Assembly (NCBI GenBank): GCA_004352715.1 | Contig: SCFE01000010.1 | Location: 2,796,857 to 2,860,856 of the forward strand | DNA length: 64,000 nucleotides | Origin: Hofstenia miamia | Lineage: Eukaryota > Xenacoelomorpha > Acoela | Reading direction: 5' to 3' | In this document: one piece after another, positions 36,101 to 46,074 of the stretch | Numbering within the stretch: position 1 is the stretch's first letter | Layout of the letters: each line of letters begins with the position of its first letter | Notes under the pieces: model-generated | The model's input: the letters and a program-made list of their open reading frames with translations, nothing else | Told to the model about the DNA's origin: nothing | Database searches by the model: none | Program-made: the position numbers and the translations under genes

Positions 36101-39100
36101 AAACTGCCGCTTCTAGGCCATCAGGTGTACCAGTAAGTGGTCGTCTAGCCAATTTTTGTACAACTATGAGATCTTTAACAAGTAATCTGAAAATAATTAG
36201 TTCACAATAATATTTAATAAATATTTAATCACAGTAGTGTGAATTGGCAGTCAAACGCTTACAATTAGTAAAAAATATATTTAGTGTACAAATGTCTCAA
36301 AAGGCAAAACTCTCGGCTTTTAAATAATTCACAGTGATTCAACAAGTAATATTATTAACTAGAAAAATTGCAATTATTGGTTTTCCAAAAGAGCAAAATA
36401 AATGTTCATTTGGGTTAAAACAATTAGAGAGGTTGGAAAGTGCATAAAAAAGTATGCGTAAACATAATACGAGGTCTGTTTGATGTACGCTGCGTGACAT
36501 AGTTTCTGAAAAATAATATAAAATAAGCTCAATCGAATCAAAAATTGTTCCGACCTGCAATAATAGGAGAATTTAGTAGGCTGCATGAGAAATGGTTGCC
36601 GCGTGCGAACAGTTTGCGCATATGTATCCTTGCTGGTGAGTACAAGCCCATGTACTGCAGCCAAATGCTTCTGGAGGTGGGACCGGATTTTGAATTCTTT
36701 AGAACAGTCCTTGCATTTAAATTCAGAGTGAGCACTCATATGATTGACTAAACGTTCTTGTCGATTGAACACTTTGCGACAGACTTTGCATTCGTATTTT
36801 TGTTCGCGCGTAGATGTCTAAGAGTCAAAATTATAACTAGGGCAACCGAAATGTTATATGATAAATTTTTGACTTCTTAACCCATGCCATTGATTGTTTG
36901 TTTTATTGTGCTAGAATATTTTGTTTTAAAGCAACAGTTATTTAGATAATTTCAGTTTCAGTTGTAATTTATACTTAGAGTAACTTCGATTCAGCTGCAG
37001 CTTTATATTGCAATTTTTTACACAAAAATTTCTAGCCATCACAGGGCGATGAGAATTGAACATGTCTTTGTCATGTACCAATCCGCTTTGTCAATGCTAC
37101 ATACTGAAATGCTAAAGTTAATAATTAATGCCGAAAACTAAAGAGAAGCTATTTTATTTATTCGAAACTTAACGGAATATTGCTTGCAAACTGCTTAATA
37201 AAACTATGAAGATTTTCTAAATTTTTGTAAATGACTTAAAGGTGAAAATGACCTAAGAGTTTTGTGAGACAAAATATTCAAGCCAGAAAAACATGTTATT
37301 ATAAAGCGTTTTCCAAACAATGCCTTGCACACTTCCATTTTGCTGGCCACAAAAAGACAGAATATGTGGCAATTTCAATTACAATCTGTTTCAGTTTTAC
37401 ATCTCTTATTGAATTCGGTTTCAGTTTTGATCAATTTTTCACCATACTTAATTTCGGGTTAAGTTTAAAGTTTAGTTTCCCCTGAACACATTAGTTGTTG
37501 TTATACTTTATACTGGATGGAATTTAGTATTGAAATTCATTACACTTCAGATCTAAAGTTCAAGCGTAACTTTGTTTTCATTTGGAATAGATTGTTAAAG
37601 CAATTCATAATTATGCTGCGCTGGGAAAATTTTTCTTCAAGATGTATTAGAAGTTGCTGAAATTCAATTCAATGTTAGTTATAGAAAATAATTTGGCCAA
37701 TCCATAAAAATTTGTCCGAAATTGCTATTTTTTCCAAAAAATTCTATTGTTCAATTATCACAAGAGTACTTCGTTTTCACTTAAATAAGAAAATCATGTA
37801 TTTTGTATTTTTTTTTTCAAATTACATGTTGTTGTCTTATTTATAACTAAGCAATCAAATATTTATAAAATATAATATGCGAATGCATTTATTAAAGCAC
37901 TAAATATGACAATTACTATGAGACATACTCATCGACATACTTATCGATAAACAGCTGTCTGAGAAAAGTAGAATAATATACATGTAGCTACTTACTGGAC
38001 TGATTCCCCCTTCATACGAAGTAGGTTTTTTCAAACCACCCAATTTCTTCCAATACAACCAACAAGGATCACATAAACGACATAAATTATTGGGGCCCCA
38101 CATATACCAACCACCTGGAGACTGCGTCGTACTGCATCCCTCACAAACTTTTGCAGGAGCCGTGGAATTTCCAGTAGATTGCACTTTATTTGGGTTATTA
38201 TAATTTCCATTATTGGGAATGTAAACCTAAGAATAAAACAACTAAGAAAATCCACCACGTGCACATTAAAAACCTGTTTAAGTTTATTTTCATTATCAGC
38301 TGCCTTTATTCTTTTTTGTCGCATATAACGGTCGGTAGTCTTCCACATGTAATAATATTCAATAATGGCGGATAAAGGTTTCCATGGTAAAAATACACGA
38401 CGGACGTCATTAAAATCCTTCCCGTATTTATCCAAAGCTTCTTCAAAAAGATTGGCTTCGGATGCTGACCAAGCTTCCATTTGATCACGACATAGGAGTG
38501 GTCCTGAATCTGGAACAAGTGCTGCTGCGGCTAGCATAGGATCATAACTAGGTTGAAACTAGAAATGCATATATAAACAAATAAAAATACTTTGCTTCGT
38601 GTATAGCTTTGAGAGCATATGACGTTGTTATATCTCTCGATGCAGCAGCTGCAGACATTTGCAGGCTCTGTTCTCTTACACTGGAAGACGCATCGAGGGC
38701 TCGCGCGTACGTGCCTACTGATCTAGCAATAATCATCAATCGCTCAACTTGAACATCATCTAACTGATCATTCTTCCATACCAAAGTTTCATTTATATCG
38801 GACTGTGGTGAACCAGATAGCATTGGAGGAATTTCTGCCTAAATTATGTTTAGCCAATACTAAGTTAAAAAGTATACTTGAAATCGCGTGCCAACCCTAA
38901 TTTCACCTCTATCAGCTAACAATGTCTTTGCAACAGGATCATAAACCAATGTGTAGAAAAATAAATCATCACGATTAAGATAACTCTTTGACATACTCTC
39001 TACTTCACTTAAAAGATGAACAGTACATTTGCCACGAATATATTGAGCAGGAACAGTTTCCAGCTGTCGAGACAGAAATAATTCTCTATGCCGTAAACGG

Positions 39101-39433
39101 TGTCTTGCTTCTTCTGACAAAGGGGATTCTGGAGAACCGGATTTATCGTCTGCAAAATATATCATTAAATGATTTTTAGAAAAACTACTCACCAACATCC
39201 ATATCGCTATCATCATCATCACATATATTGTAATGGCGATCAGCTAAATGCAATAAGGAAGATGGTATATCTCGACGTCTGAAAAAGCATAAAACTTTAA
39301 CTTCGACTTGCTTTCCACTAAGTGTTCGACTAAGTTCCTCAATTCGGCGGATTTGATATGGTTGACCAGCATGTACCTCAAAGTACACGTAATCACCAAC
39401 GCGGTACATGTTATTATTAAGCGAAGTAGACAT
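30178..39433 (-). CDS. MTA: MTA-family NuRD chromatin-remodelling subunit, 8 coding exons, 665 aa
   Basis: Homologue of MTA1/2/3, the NuRD scaffold that recruits and activates HDAC1/2 and binds RBBP4/7 in the nucleus. Coding exons, in transcription order: 39433-39193, 38838-38591 after 39149-38878, then 38547-38274, 38226-37996, 36817-36555, 36186-35911, 30370-30178. All junctions are GT-AG and the phases close exactly to 1998 nt. Domains: BAH ~1-165 (starts [11 protein letters not shown] at residue 9), ELM2 ~172-270 ([12 protein letters not shown]), SANT ~279-331 ([20 protein letters not shown]), GATA-type finger C373-C376-C394-C397, C2H2 pair 432-452 and 457-478, and a tail with basic motifs LARRPL and RRAGRKP resembling the RBBP4-binding R1/R2 motifs, ending in an acidic-type IIID terminus. 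Human MTA1 and MTA2 are about 715 and 668 aa, so the length fits. The ATG at 39433 is chosen because it lies 5 bases after a TTTCAG acceptor and gives the expected short lead before MYRVGDY; this implies an upstream non-coding exon, not located. The C2H2 pair is absent from the vertebrate MTA1/2 I remember. Family assignment is very secure. Confidence 0.95.
30371..35910 (-). other. MTA last intron, 5.5 kb, repeat debris
   Basis: The intron lies between donor AAG|GTAGAA (35911/35910) and acceptor TTTTAG|AAA (30371/30370). It is over 100 times longer than the first four coding introns. Short open stretches at 30719-30916, 32137-32364 and 32977-33186 on the opposite strand match nothing I recognise. 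The last has a CKYC motif and relatively balanced codons and may be a fragment of an old element. At 34422-34500 a sequence starting ATAGGGCCCTGCGAG and rich in CGAGTCGAG repeats resembles the end of an interspersed element, with a relative at 43545. Confidence 0.8.
36555..36817 (-). CDS. MTA: MTA coding exon 6: C2H2 finger pair and TRQ..TTK-like region
   Basis: This exon encodes two classical fingers, C-x2-C-x12-H-x3-H and C-x2-C-x12-H-x4-H, four residues apart, followed by [12 protein letters not shown]. The latter aligns with the TRQxFxLxTTKL segment that follows the GATA finger in vertebrate MTA proteins. The acceptor is CTTAG at 36818-36822 and the donor CAG|GTCGG at 36555/36554. The donor is weak, but using it restores an ungapped match into exon 7 ([13 protein letters not shown]). 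Confidence 0.88.
36818..37995 (-). other. MTA intron between GATA exon and C2H2 exon, 1.2 kb
   Basis: The intron is bounded by donor CCA|GTAAGT (37996/37995) and acceptor CTTAG|ACA. It contains AT-rich sequence in which I see no coding or repeat structure. The intron is needed to keep phase 0 between the GATA-finger exon and the C2H2 exon. Confidence 0.75.
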
Positions 39434-39438
39434 TGTAT

Positions 39439-40539
39439 CTGAAATTATATTTATAATAATAAGTATATTCCAAAGACAAACAAACTCAATGAAAAATATT
39501 AAATATAAGCTCGCCTTAAACCGCGGAAGCATATCCACGAGATCTCTACTTCATTCACTTAATAAAATCAATTTACATGTAGATACAAATTATTATAAAT
39601 ACAAATATAATTTTAGAATAACCATTTTAAAAATTCCATACGCGTTTGGCGTAAAAGGACTCCCAATGAGGATATATTTGAATTTACATACAGGAGAAGA
39701 AATTATTAAATTCTAAAGTTAAATAAAAAGGCTATTGACAGAGGCTTGCAAATGAATTTGTTATTAAATAACACCTATCAATTTAATAACACTGGCGATA
39801 TATCTCAAGGTAATTCAATGTACTTAATAAAGTCAAATTTAGTGGAATAATATATTTAGGTTGTGCCTTAAAAAATTTAAAAAAATTTAATTATAAGTTA
39901 CTCTTAACGCTAATCCAGAAAAGTTTGCTCATTTGGTAATACAACTTTCATTGTCAAATGATAAAAAAGGCATCATAAATGGAAATATCAAAAAAAATAT
40001 TTACACATGCCATTGTAATGTGAGTTCGAACCCCATGTTATCTGAAATTATATTAAAATTCAATATTTTAATGCCATAGAAAAACAATTCAATTTTCACG
40101 CAGCGTCCTCTAATGGTGACATTTGAGGATGCAATCAATTTATGTTCAAAATCTAGGTAATTATAACAAAGTAATTAGTAATAACAAACATATATATATA
40201 TATATATATTAGGGTGCATCAAACCACCATTTAATAAATAGTATTATGGCTACATACTACAAATGTTCTACCCCTAGTAAAAACACACTATGTAAAATAT
40301 TATGAAACTTGGATAAAATTCTACAAGGTTCACACGGGCCATGAAAATCTGAAATTATGGCATTATTCGAAACTATGGAATAAGTAATTAGAAACCACTG
40401 CCAAGCCTAATGTTATCATCTTCCCGGAATTTTAAGTGTATAACAATGAATACACATGTACACGTTTTATAGACTAACCGTAGCCGTATACCCAACTTAA
40501 TGAACCGTAAGTTAGGGTGGCAGAACAGAGAGATACTAC
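39439..40539. other. MTA 5' flank/intron; (TA)n tract
   Basis: It begins with the TTTCAG acceptor of the MTA first coding exon (39439-39446), so part of it is a 5' UTR intron. A TA microsatellite lies at 40189-40210. No upstream exon or promoter could be identified. Confidence 0.5.
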
Positions 40540-41030
40540 AGGGTGCCCATCAAAAATCGCCAAATTTAACGTAAACTTACTTAAATTTTTATTAATGAAA
40601 CATGAATACATCAACATGAATACATATTTTTATTGATGAAACATGAATACATGATTGGCAAACTAATAGTCTAATTGGTTTGTTACTGATTGGATAGAAT
40701 TTAGGGTATGAATAAAGGCAGAGATTGAATTAGCAGTCAGATAGTGTGTGCACTTGTTCACTTTTCTTAGTATCAATGGCTGCTTATCTGAACGATTTTC
40801 AACGTAAAGTAACTGTCTTGTTTAAGTCCGAAAATCCAACTCGGGGATACAATAACTGTGCTGGTGTTTTACGAAACTTTTTTTGAAACAATTTCACAAA
40901 GACAGTTGTTCATATCCAAAAAAATAAAGGTCCTTTAAGTGCGAAGAAACGCAAACGTGATACCGGGATATCCTCTACTATGAATGAACAGCCGAGACAA
41001 TATCATTTTTACCTGGAATTCCATATCTCT
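40540..41030 (+). pseudogene. Probable Tc1/mariner-type transposase N-terminus remnant
   Basis: ACAGGGTGCCCATCAAAAAT at 40547 resembles the terminus of a TA-targeting element. From 40776 the plus strand reads MAAYLNDFQRKVTVLFKSEN, then after a stop-containing stretch QRQLFISKK. This is reminiscent of the N-terminal helix-turn-helix of Tc1-like transposases. No right end or catalytic motif is visible, so the call is tentative. Confidence 0.35.
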
Positions 41031-41124
41031 TGACGTTATCAGAAACTGTACATCATCATGGATGGGTAGATTAGAGAAATGTGTTCGTGCTATTGTTATT
41101 ACATAGATTAATTAGATTTCAGTT

Positions 41125-41826
41125 ATGCCTCCAATTTCGCTATTCGACCTCAAAAATTTGAGCTATGCCCAGTTTACCTCTGCTGTTTGTGGTCAGAAGA
41201 AAGACGACATCATTTCGTTGCTGCGCCAAGCTGTCACTTCTCTCTCTACCTCGATCCCGTCCTCCAACGATGGCCCTGGCATCATACCATCCTTGTCTAA
41301 ATCCCTCACAAAGCTTTCCTCTGATGTTTCCTCACTACAATCTCAAATGTTCTCGTACAGTGTTGCTGCCTCATCTCTCCTCAATCATCCTGCTCCTCCT
41401 TCGTCTCTACCGCATCCTCCTAAACAGTCTATCCCTTCGTCTATTAACCGTGATTGTCCTCGTCCAGTTTTTGGTTCTAATGCTTCCTGCCATCTCCCTG
41501 CTGTTCCAATTAGTTCACTTCCGCGGCCTTCCCGCAAAGCTGATATCTATATTGGCCGTTTTGCTGTCTCTGTGTCCATCTCAGATGTTGCCGATCACCT
41601 TCGTTCCTCCTTTCTACAATTTGATGATGTCTTTTCCATCCCTCCACGTCCTGACTCTCCATTTGTATCCTTCCATGTTGTCTGCGATCAAGAGTCTCAT
41701 CTTGCACTCATGAATCCTGATGTGAGGTCTGAAGGCATCTTGATTCGCTATTACTGCCTCTCTGACGATGAGCACAAATCTTTTGGCCTCGTCCCCTTCG
41801 CCGTAACTGACTATCTCCCCCCGTAA
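41125..41826 (+). CDS. LINE ORF1 protein, 233 aa
   Basis: This open frame starts MPPISLFDLKNLSYAQFTSA and ends just before the endonuclease frame. It is rich in Ser and Pro with a spacer of SSLPHPPKQS-type sequence (residues ~85-130). A C-terminal segment, KADIYIGRFAVSVSISDVAD, followed by FVSFHVVC, has the alternating pattern of a small RNA-binding fold. It would serve as the nucleic-acid-binding ORF1 of the LINE. ORF2 begins within tens of bases, as usual. No Cys-His knuckle is visible. The assignment rests mainly on position before ORF2. Confidence 0.65.
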   Translation: MPPISLFDLKNLSYAQFTSAVCGQKKDDIISLLRQAVTSLSTSIPSSNDGPGIIPSLSKSLTKLSSDVSSLQSQMFSYSVAASSLLNHPAPPSSLPHPPKQSIPSSINRDCPRPVFGSNASCHLPAVPISSLPRPSRKADIYIGRFAVSVSISDVADHLRSSFLQFDDVFSIPPRPDSPFVSFHVVCDQESHLALMNPDVRSEGILIRYYCLSDDEHKSFGLVPFAVTDYLPP

Positions 41827-43208
41827 CTATGGCTTTCTTTATTGCTTGCCAATGCCCACGGTATTGTATCTTTGAACCGTCGTCTCAGTTTTTACAACTT
41901 CTTGCAGTCTCCTGTTGACTTCATTTTCATCACTGAAACCTGGCTTGATCCTGCCGTTGCTGATAGTGTTGTTTTTCCCAACTCTACTCTTAAAGTTCTT
42001 TCTCGTATGGATCGATCCAGTGGTCGCCATGGTGGTGTTCTCATTGCCTCTCGTCTTCCTAACCTTGACATCCGTCCCATTTCTTTCGATTCATTATCCT
42101 TCGATTTCTGTTGTGGCTGTGCTGTTGTTCTCAGTGACCACATTGTTTCTCTGCTCTGCGTTTACAACCCTCCTTCAAAAAGTGCCTTTCGCATTCCCAT
42201 TGCTGATTTATCATCTATGTTCGAGTCTTTTCATGACCAGTCTACCTACCTCTCGCGTCACCTTGGCTTTTCCACTCGTCCTCATTTTCTTGTTTGTGGT
42301 GACTTCAATCTTCCTAAAGTCTGCTGGAATGCACTCGACTCTACTGACACTTATAAGTCAGCTGTTTTAGAAGTTTTTGCCTGCTATTCTTTTGAACAGC
42401 TTGTATTTTCTCCTACTTCCAGCTCCNACGTCCTGACTCTCCATTTGTATCCTTCCATGTTGTCTGCGATCAAGAGTCTCATCTTGCACTCATGAATCCT
42501 GATGTGAGGTCTGAAGGCATCTTGATTCGCTATTACTGCCTCTCTGACGATGAGCACAAATCTTTTGGCCTCGTCCCCTTCGCCGTAACTGACTATCTCC
42601 CCCCGTAACTATGGCTTTCTTTATTGCTTGCCAATGCCCACGGTATTGTATCTTTGAACCGTCGTCTCAGTTTTTACAACTTCTTGCAGTCTCCTGTTGA
42701 CTTCATTTTCATCACTGAAACCTGGCTTGATCCTGCCATTGCTGACAGGGTTGTTTTCCCCAACTCTACTCTTAAAGTTCTTTCTCGTATGGATCGCTCC
42801 AGGGGTCGCCATGGAGGTGTTCTCATTGCTTCACACTTTCCTAACCTTGACATCCGTCCCATCTCATTCGATTCATTATCTTTCGATTTCTGTTGTGGCT
42901 GTGCTGTTGTTCTCAGTGACTATATTGTTTCCATGCTCTGCGTTTACAACCCTCCTTCGATTAGTGCCTTTCGCATTCCCATTGCTGATTTATCATCTAT
43001 GTTCGAGTCTTTTCATGACCAGTCTACCTACCTCTCGCGTCACCTTGGCTTTTCCACTCGTCCTCATTTTCTTGTTTGTGGTGACTTCAATCTTCCTAAA
43101 GTCTGCTGGAATGCACTCGACTCTACTGACACTTATAAGTCAGCTGTTTTAGAAGTTTTTGCCTGCTATTCTTTTGAACAGCTTGTATTTTCTCCTACTT
43201 CCAGCTCC
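41646..43208. repeat. 781-bp block present twice around a single N
   Basis: 41646-42426 and 42428-43208 have identical length, with some tens of substitutions (for example GCCGTTGCTGATAGT versus GCCATTGCTGACAGG near 41955/42737). The N at 42427 separates them. They look like two haplotypes or two LINE copies joined at an overlap. Confidence 0.85.
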
Positions 43209-43265
43209 TCCCTGCTTGATTTGGTTCTGTGCTCTCACCCTAGGCCTCTGCGAGCCCAGTATTTC
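41830..43265 (+). pseudogene. LINE ORF2 endonuclease domain (two assembly copies)
   Basis: The AP-endonuclease-like domain nicks target DNA for LINE insertion. Motifs: LLANAHGIVSLNRRL, FIFITETWLDP (catalytic Glu), GGVLIAS, VYNPP, FLVCGDFNLPKVCW (catalytic Asp/Asn) and later LLDLVLCS. The region 41646-42426 is repeated at 42428-43208 with scattered substitutions, so it appears twice in the sequence but probably once in the genome. The frame is lost at the six N's (43266-43271). The RT domain is absent. Confidence 0.85.
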
Positions 43266-43272
43266 NNNNNNT

Positions 43273-43545
43273 ATATATATATATATATATTAATAGGATT
43301 CCTATATAGGATTATAAATATTTACAACTCTGTACACAAGGCTAGATGAGATATAGCTAGATTCTAGATCTAAATATCACTTGTTTGTGATCGAAATGAA
43401 TGCTGCTACAGTAAGCCAACAGTTACGTGTTTGCTTGGAAATTCAAGGCTCGGCTGAATGTTTTTAAAAGTGCGAGCCGAGCCCGAGCTTGAACAAAGCT
43501 CGCTAACCCGAGTCCGAGCCCTCGCAGGGGCCTATGTCACCCTAA
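43273..43545. repeat. Insert in LINE: (TA)n and GAGCCGAGC-rich repeat end
   Basis: It starts with a TA tract (43272-43290) and ends with a CGAGCCGAGCCCGAGC-type stretch (43470-43530) running to CGCAGGGGCCTATGTCACCC. Read on the complement this is close to the repeat end at 34422 (ATAGGGCCCTGCGAG). It interrupts the LINE endonuclease. The left boundary is hidden by N's. Confidence 0.55.
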
Positions 43546-44165
43546 TTACTTATTCGACATATCTGTAATCCCTGTTCCTGCTAAGCTGTCAGATCACTCA
43601 TTAGTCCGCTTCAATCTGTCAAATCTACTTCTCCACCTGCTTATCCGGCTGCTCCACAATATGCTCGATTTAACAGTGACTTTCTATCACTTAATGCTGC
43701 TCTCTCATCTTCGCTCTTCGTTTTTAGTGATTCCTTCACAGTTGATGATTGGTTCACATTCTTACACCAAGTTACTTCTTCTTATGTTTCTCGTCGGCGG
43801 AAAAAGCGTGCTTCTCTTCTTTTTATTTCTCGTCCCTTACTGTGCACTCCTTGAATAAATTTGAGTCTTACAAACGCCATTCTGGTACTACTGCTTCTCC
43901 GAAACTTGCTTCTCTCACAGAAGATGCTATCAACTTTATGGAACTTCACAAAGTCTGTCTTCTGTCTAGCTTCTCGTCCATTTCTGTTCAAGACTCATAT
44001 TCCTTCATGCGTTCTCTTCATTGCAACCCAGAGCTCCCCAATTTAAGATGAAATCTTCTTTCTGCTCACTCTGACCTGGAGAAAGCTGATCTGTTCAACG
44101 CGTATTTTGTCTCTAACTTCTCTGAACCTGTCTCCAATAATATTTCTCCAAAGATTAATGAGGTA

Positions 44166-46074
44166 AAATACCGAATCCCAATTTGGCACCCCATTTAATG
44201 AAATTCGATCAATTGTCGTTTAGAGTAGGTAAGTTTGCTTAAAAGTTCAAAACTGCAAGTATTAAATTCTAATATTCAGTTAATTAAAAGCTCACTTTCC
44301 ATATTTTTTGAAAACTGTAGGCATACGGATTTCTCTTTAACAAGTTTGGGAAAGTCCTAGAAATATTTAGCACTAAAGGAGAGTAAAAAATTATGAGAGA
44401 AATAGAATACATGAAAAGTTTAAAAAGAATTTGCTTTTGCAACAACATAGTTTAAAGTAAAACACATAGCACGCGGATAATTTATTTCGACTAATACTAA
44501 TAATTATAATGTTAAAATCAATTTCAGTGTAACCATCAATGCAAACATAACTATTATTTGTGAAATATTGAATAAATTAACTGTTGTATTAATGAATATT
44601 GTTATTCATGTAAATTGATATCAAAAGGTTAATATCAAATCAATTATTGTGATATGATATTCAACATGCTAATAATGTCCAGAAATTTCAAATGGATATT
44701 CAATTTGATTAGTCTAACTCAATACTTAAGAATTTGCAAATATTACTAAATTTAATAATCTAAAAATTTCCATATGCAACATTGAAAATAGTGAGTTTTT
44801 GCGTTGGACATTCATGGTTTACGGCATATAGGACATTTTCGTTCATTTTTTTGCTTTTTTACAGAAAATGAAATATATTCATTAAATCTGAATTTCTAAA
44901 TTGTGCATTATACAGCGAGGATGTTCAACTACTATGTTAGTAAAAAATCCGTTTAAAATTCACTTTATGTTAGTTCTATTACTAAAAACCAGGAGCCTAC
45001 TAGGCCCATTAACACTAAACGTTCAATAATTCTGTTGAAATTCGATAAATGTCTACCTCAGTATATAATTTAGGAAAGTCCATAATGATGAATATGTATT
45101 ATTTAGTTTTCATGGGTTTTTCTCAACATTTTAGTAAATAGGGTAATTAATTTGTGAGAATTTAGCAATTAATTTTGAAATATTGCACCATTGTCAATAT
45201 TCATTAGCAATTGAGAGCTAAGGTATGATTAATTACATTTATATGATTTTCGGATATTGCTCTCATACCTAAAAACATTTGAGGCTTAAGATGACAGTTA
45301 GAAAAGAAAAATGCAAACATTTACTTCCCACTCATCGATGAGTTAACATTGGCTAATACAGAGTTCGCCTTGGTGAAACAGCCTTCATCCACATTGAAAA
45401 GAAAATTTGGCTGATCTTAATGTCCTTGGTAATTTTCCGTTCTACTAATCCCATTGCATATTAATCACTTTTGTTTCAATATATATTATTTTCAACAAAG
45501 TTATCAATATTTTAATCTTGGTCGATTATTGCGGAATTAGGTTGGGTAATGAATTATGTAGCAAATCAACTACTTTTAAAATTCTGAACGAACTTGAATA
45601 AATTAAACAGAATTGCTTATCTTAGTCAGCAATAAGAATTTAGCTTTCGTAGCAGTGATTTTTTCAAGAGTAAGATATACTTCAGTAAATAATATTAATA
45701 TTAACATGAAATTGGAAATTTTGAATATATTAAAATTACAGATAAACGTGAAAGTGAAACATTCAACAAATAAAATCTAATCATATTGCCAAAATTATTC
45801 TCACCAATTTCATTATATACACGTATTCTGATTGGTAGGGATTTTATTCATCCATGGAATAAGTCCTACAGGAATAAATCCTACATGATTAATTTCTAAC
45901 AGGGTTTTGAGTACTTGGAATTTTAAGAAATCCAACTTGAATATGCTTGCAAAACTTGATAAGAAAAAATCAGATGAAAAATCATCAAAAATCGATCTTG
46001 ATCAAAAATCCACTTGAAAATACCAATATATTGAAAAATTTCAAAAATTTCAAATGCAAATAATTATATTTTGG
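44166..46074. other. AT-rich, no gene; shared flank motif at 45.87 kb
   Basis: No coding signal. CTACAGGAATAAATCCTACA at 45868 also occurs (as CTACAGGAATAAATCCTACA) at 34385, again just upstream of an AGGG-type repeat end, indicating a shared repeat. Confidence 0.5.

Larger units (their letters stand above)
41095..44165 (+). mobile_element. Pyrimidine-rich LINE with ORF1 and endonuclease, broken
   Basis: The GC- and pyrimidine-richer plus strand differs sharply from the flanks. ORF1 (41125-41826) is followed by an ORF2 endonuclease region, part of it duplicated by the assembly at 42427. After an insert of about 280 bp and six N's, the element resumes at 43545 with the endonuclease end (LSDHSLVRFNLS) and a linker ending KADLFNAYFVSNFSE near 44125. 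The copy stops before the RT domain at about 44165. Confidence 0.8.

Noticed and set aside
36339-36540. Possible extra MTA exon after a TTTTTCAG near 36518
   Set aside because: Including it breaks the ungapped match between exon 6 and exon 7; direct joining gives the expected spacing.
38988-39179. Plus-strand open frame opposite MTA exon 2 (similarly 35953-36210 and 36545-36751)
   Set aside because: Shadows of the MTA coding strand.
41165-41713. 182-codon overlapping frame in the 41-kb LINE
   Set aside because: An out-of-frame reading of pyrimidine-rich ORF1 DNA (Leu/Ser-rich by composition).
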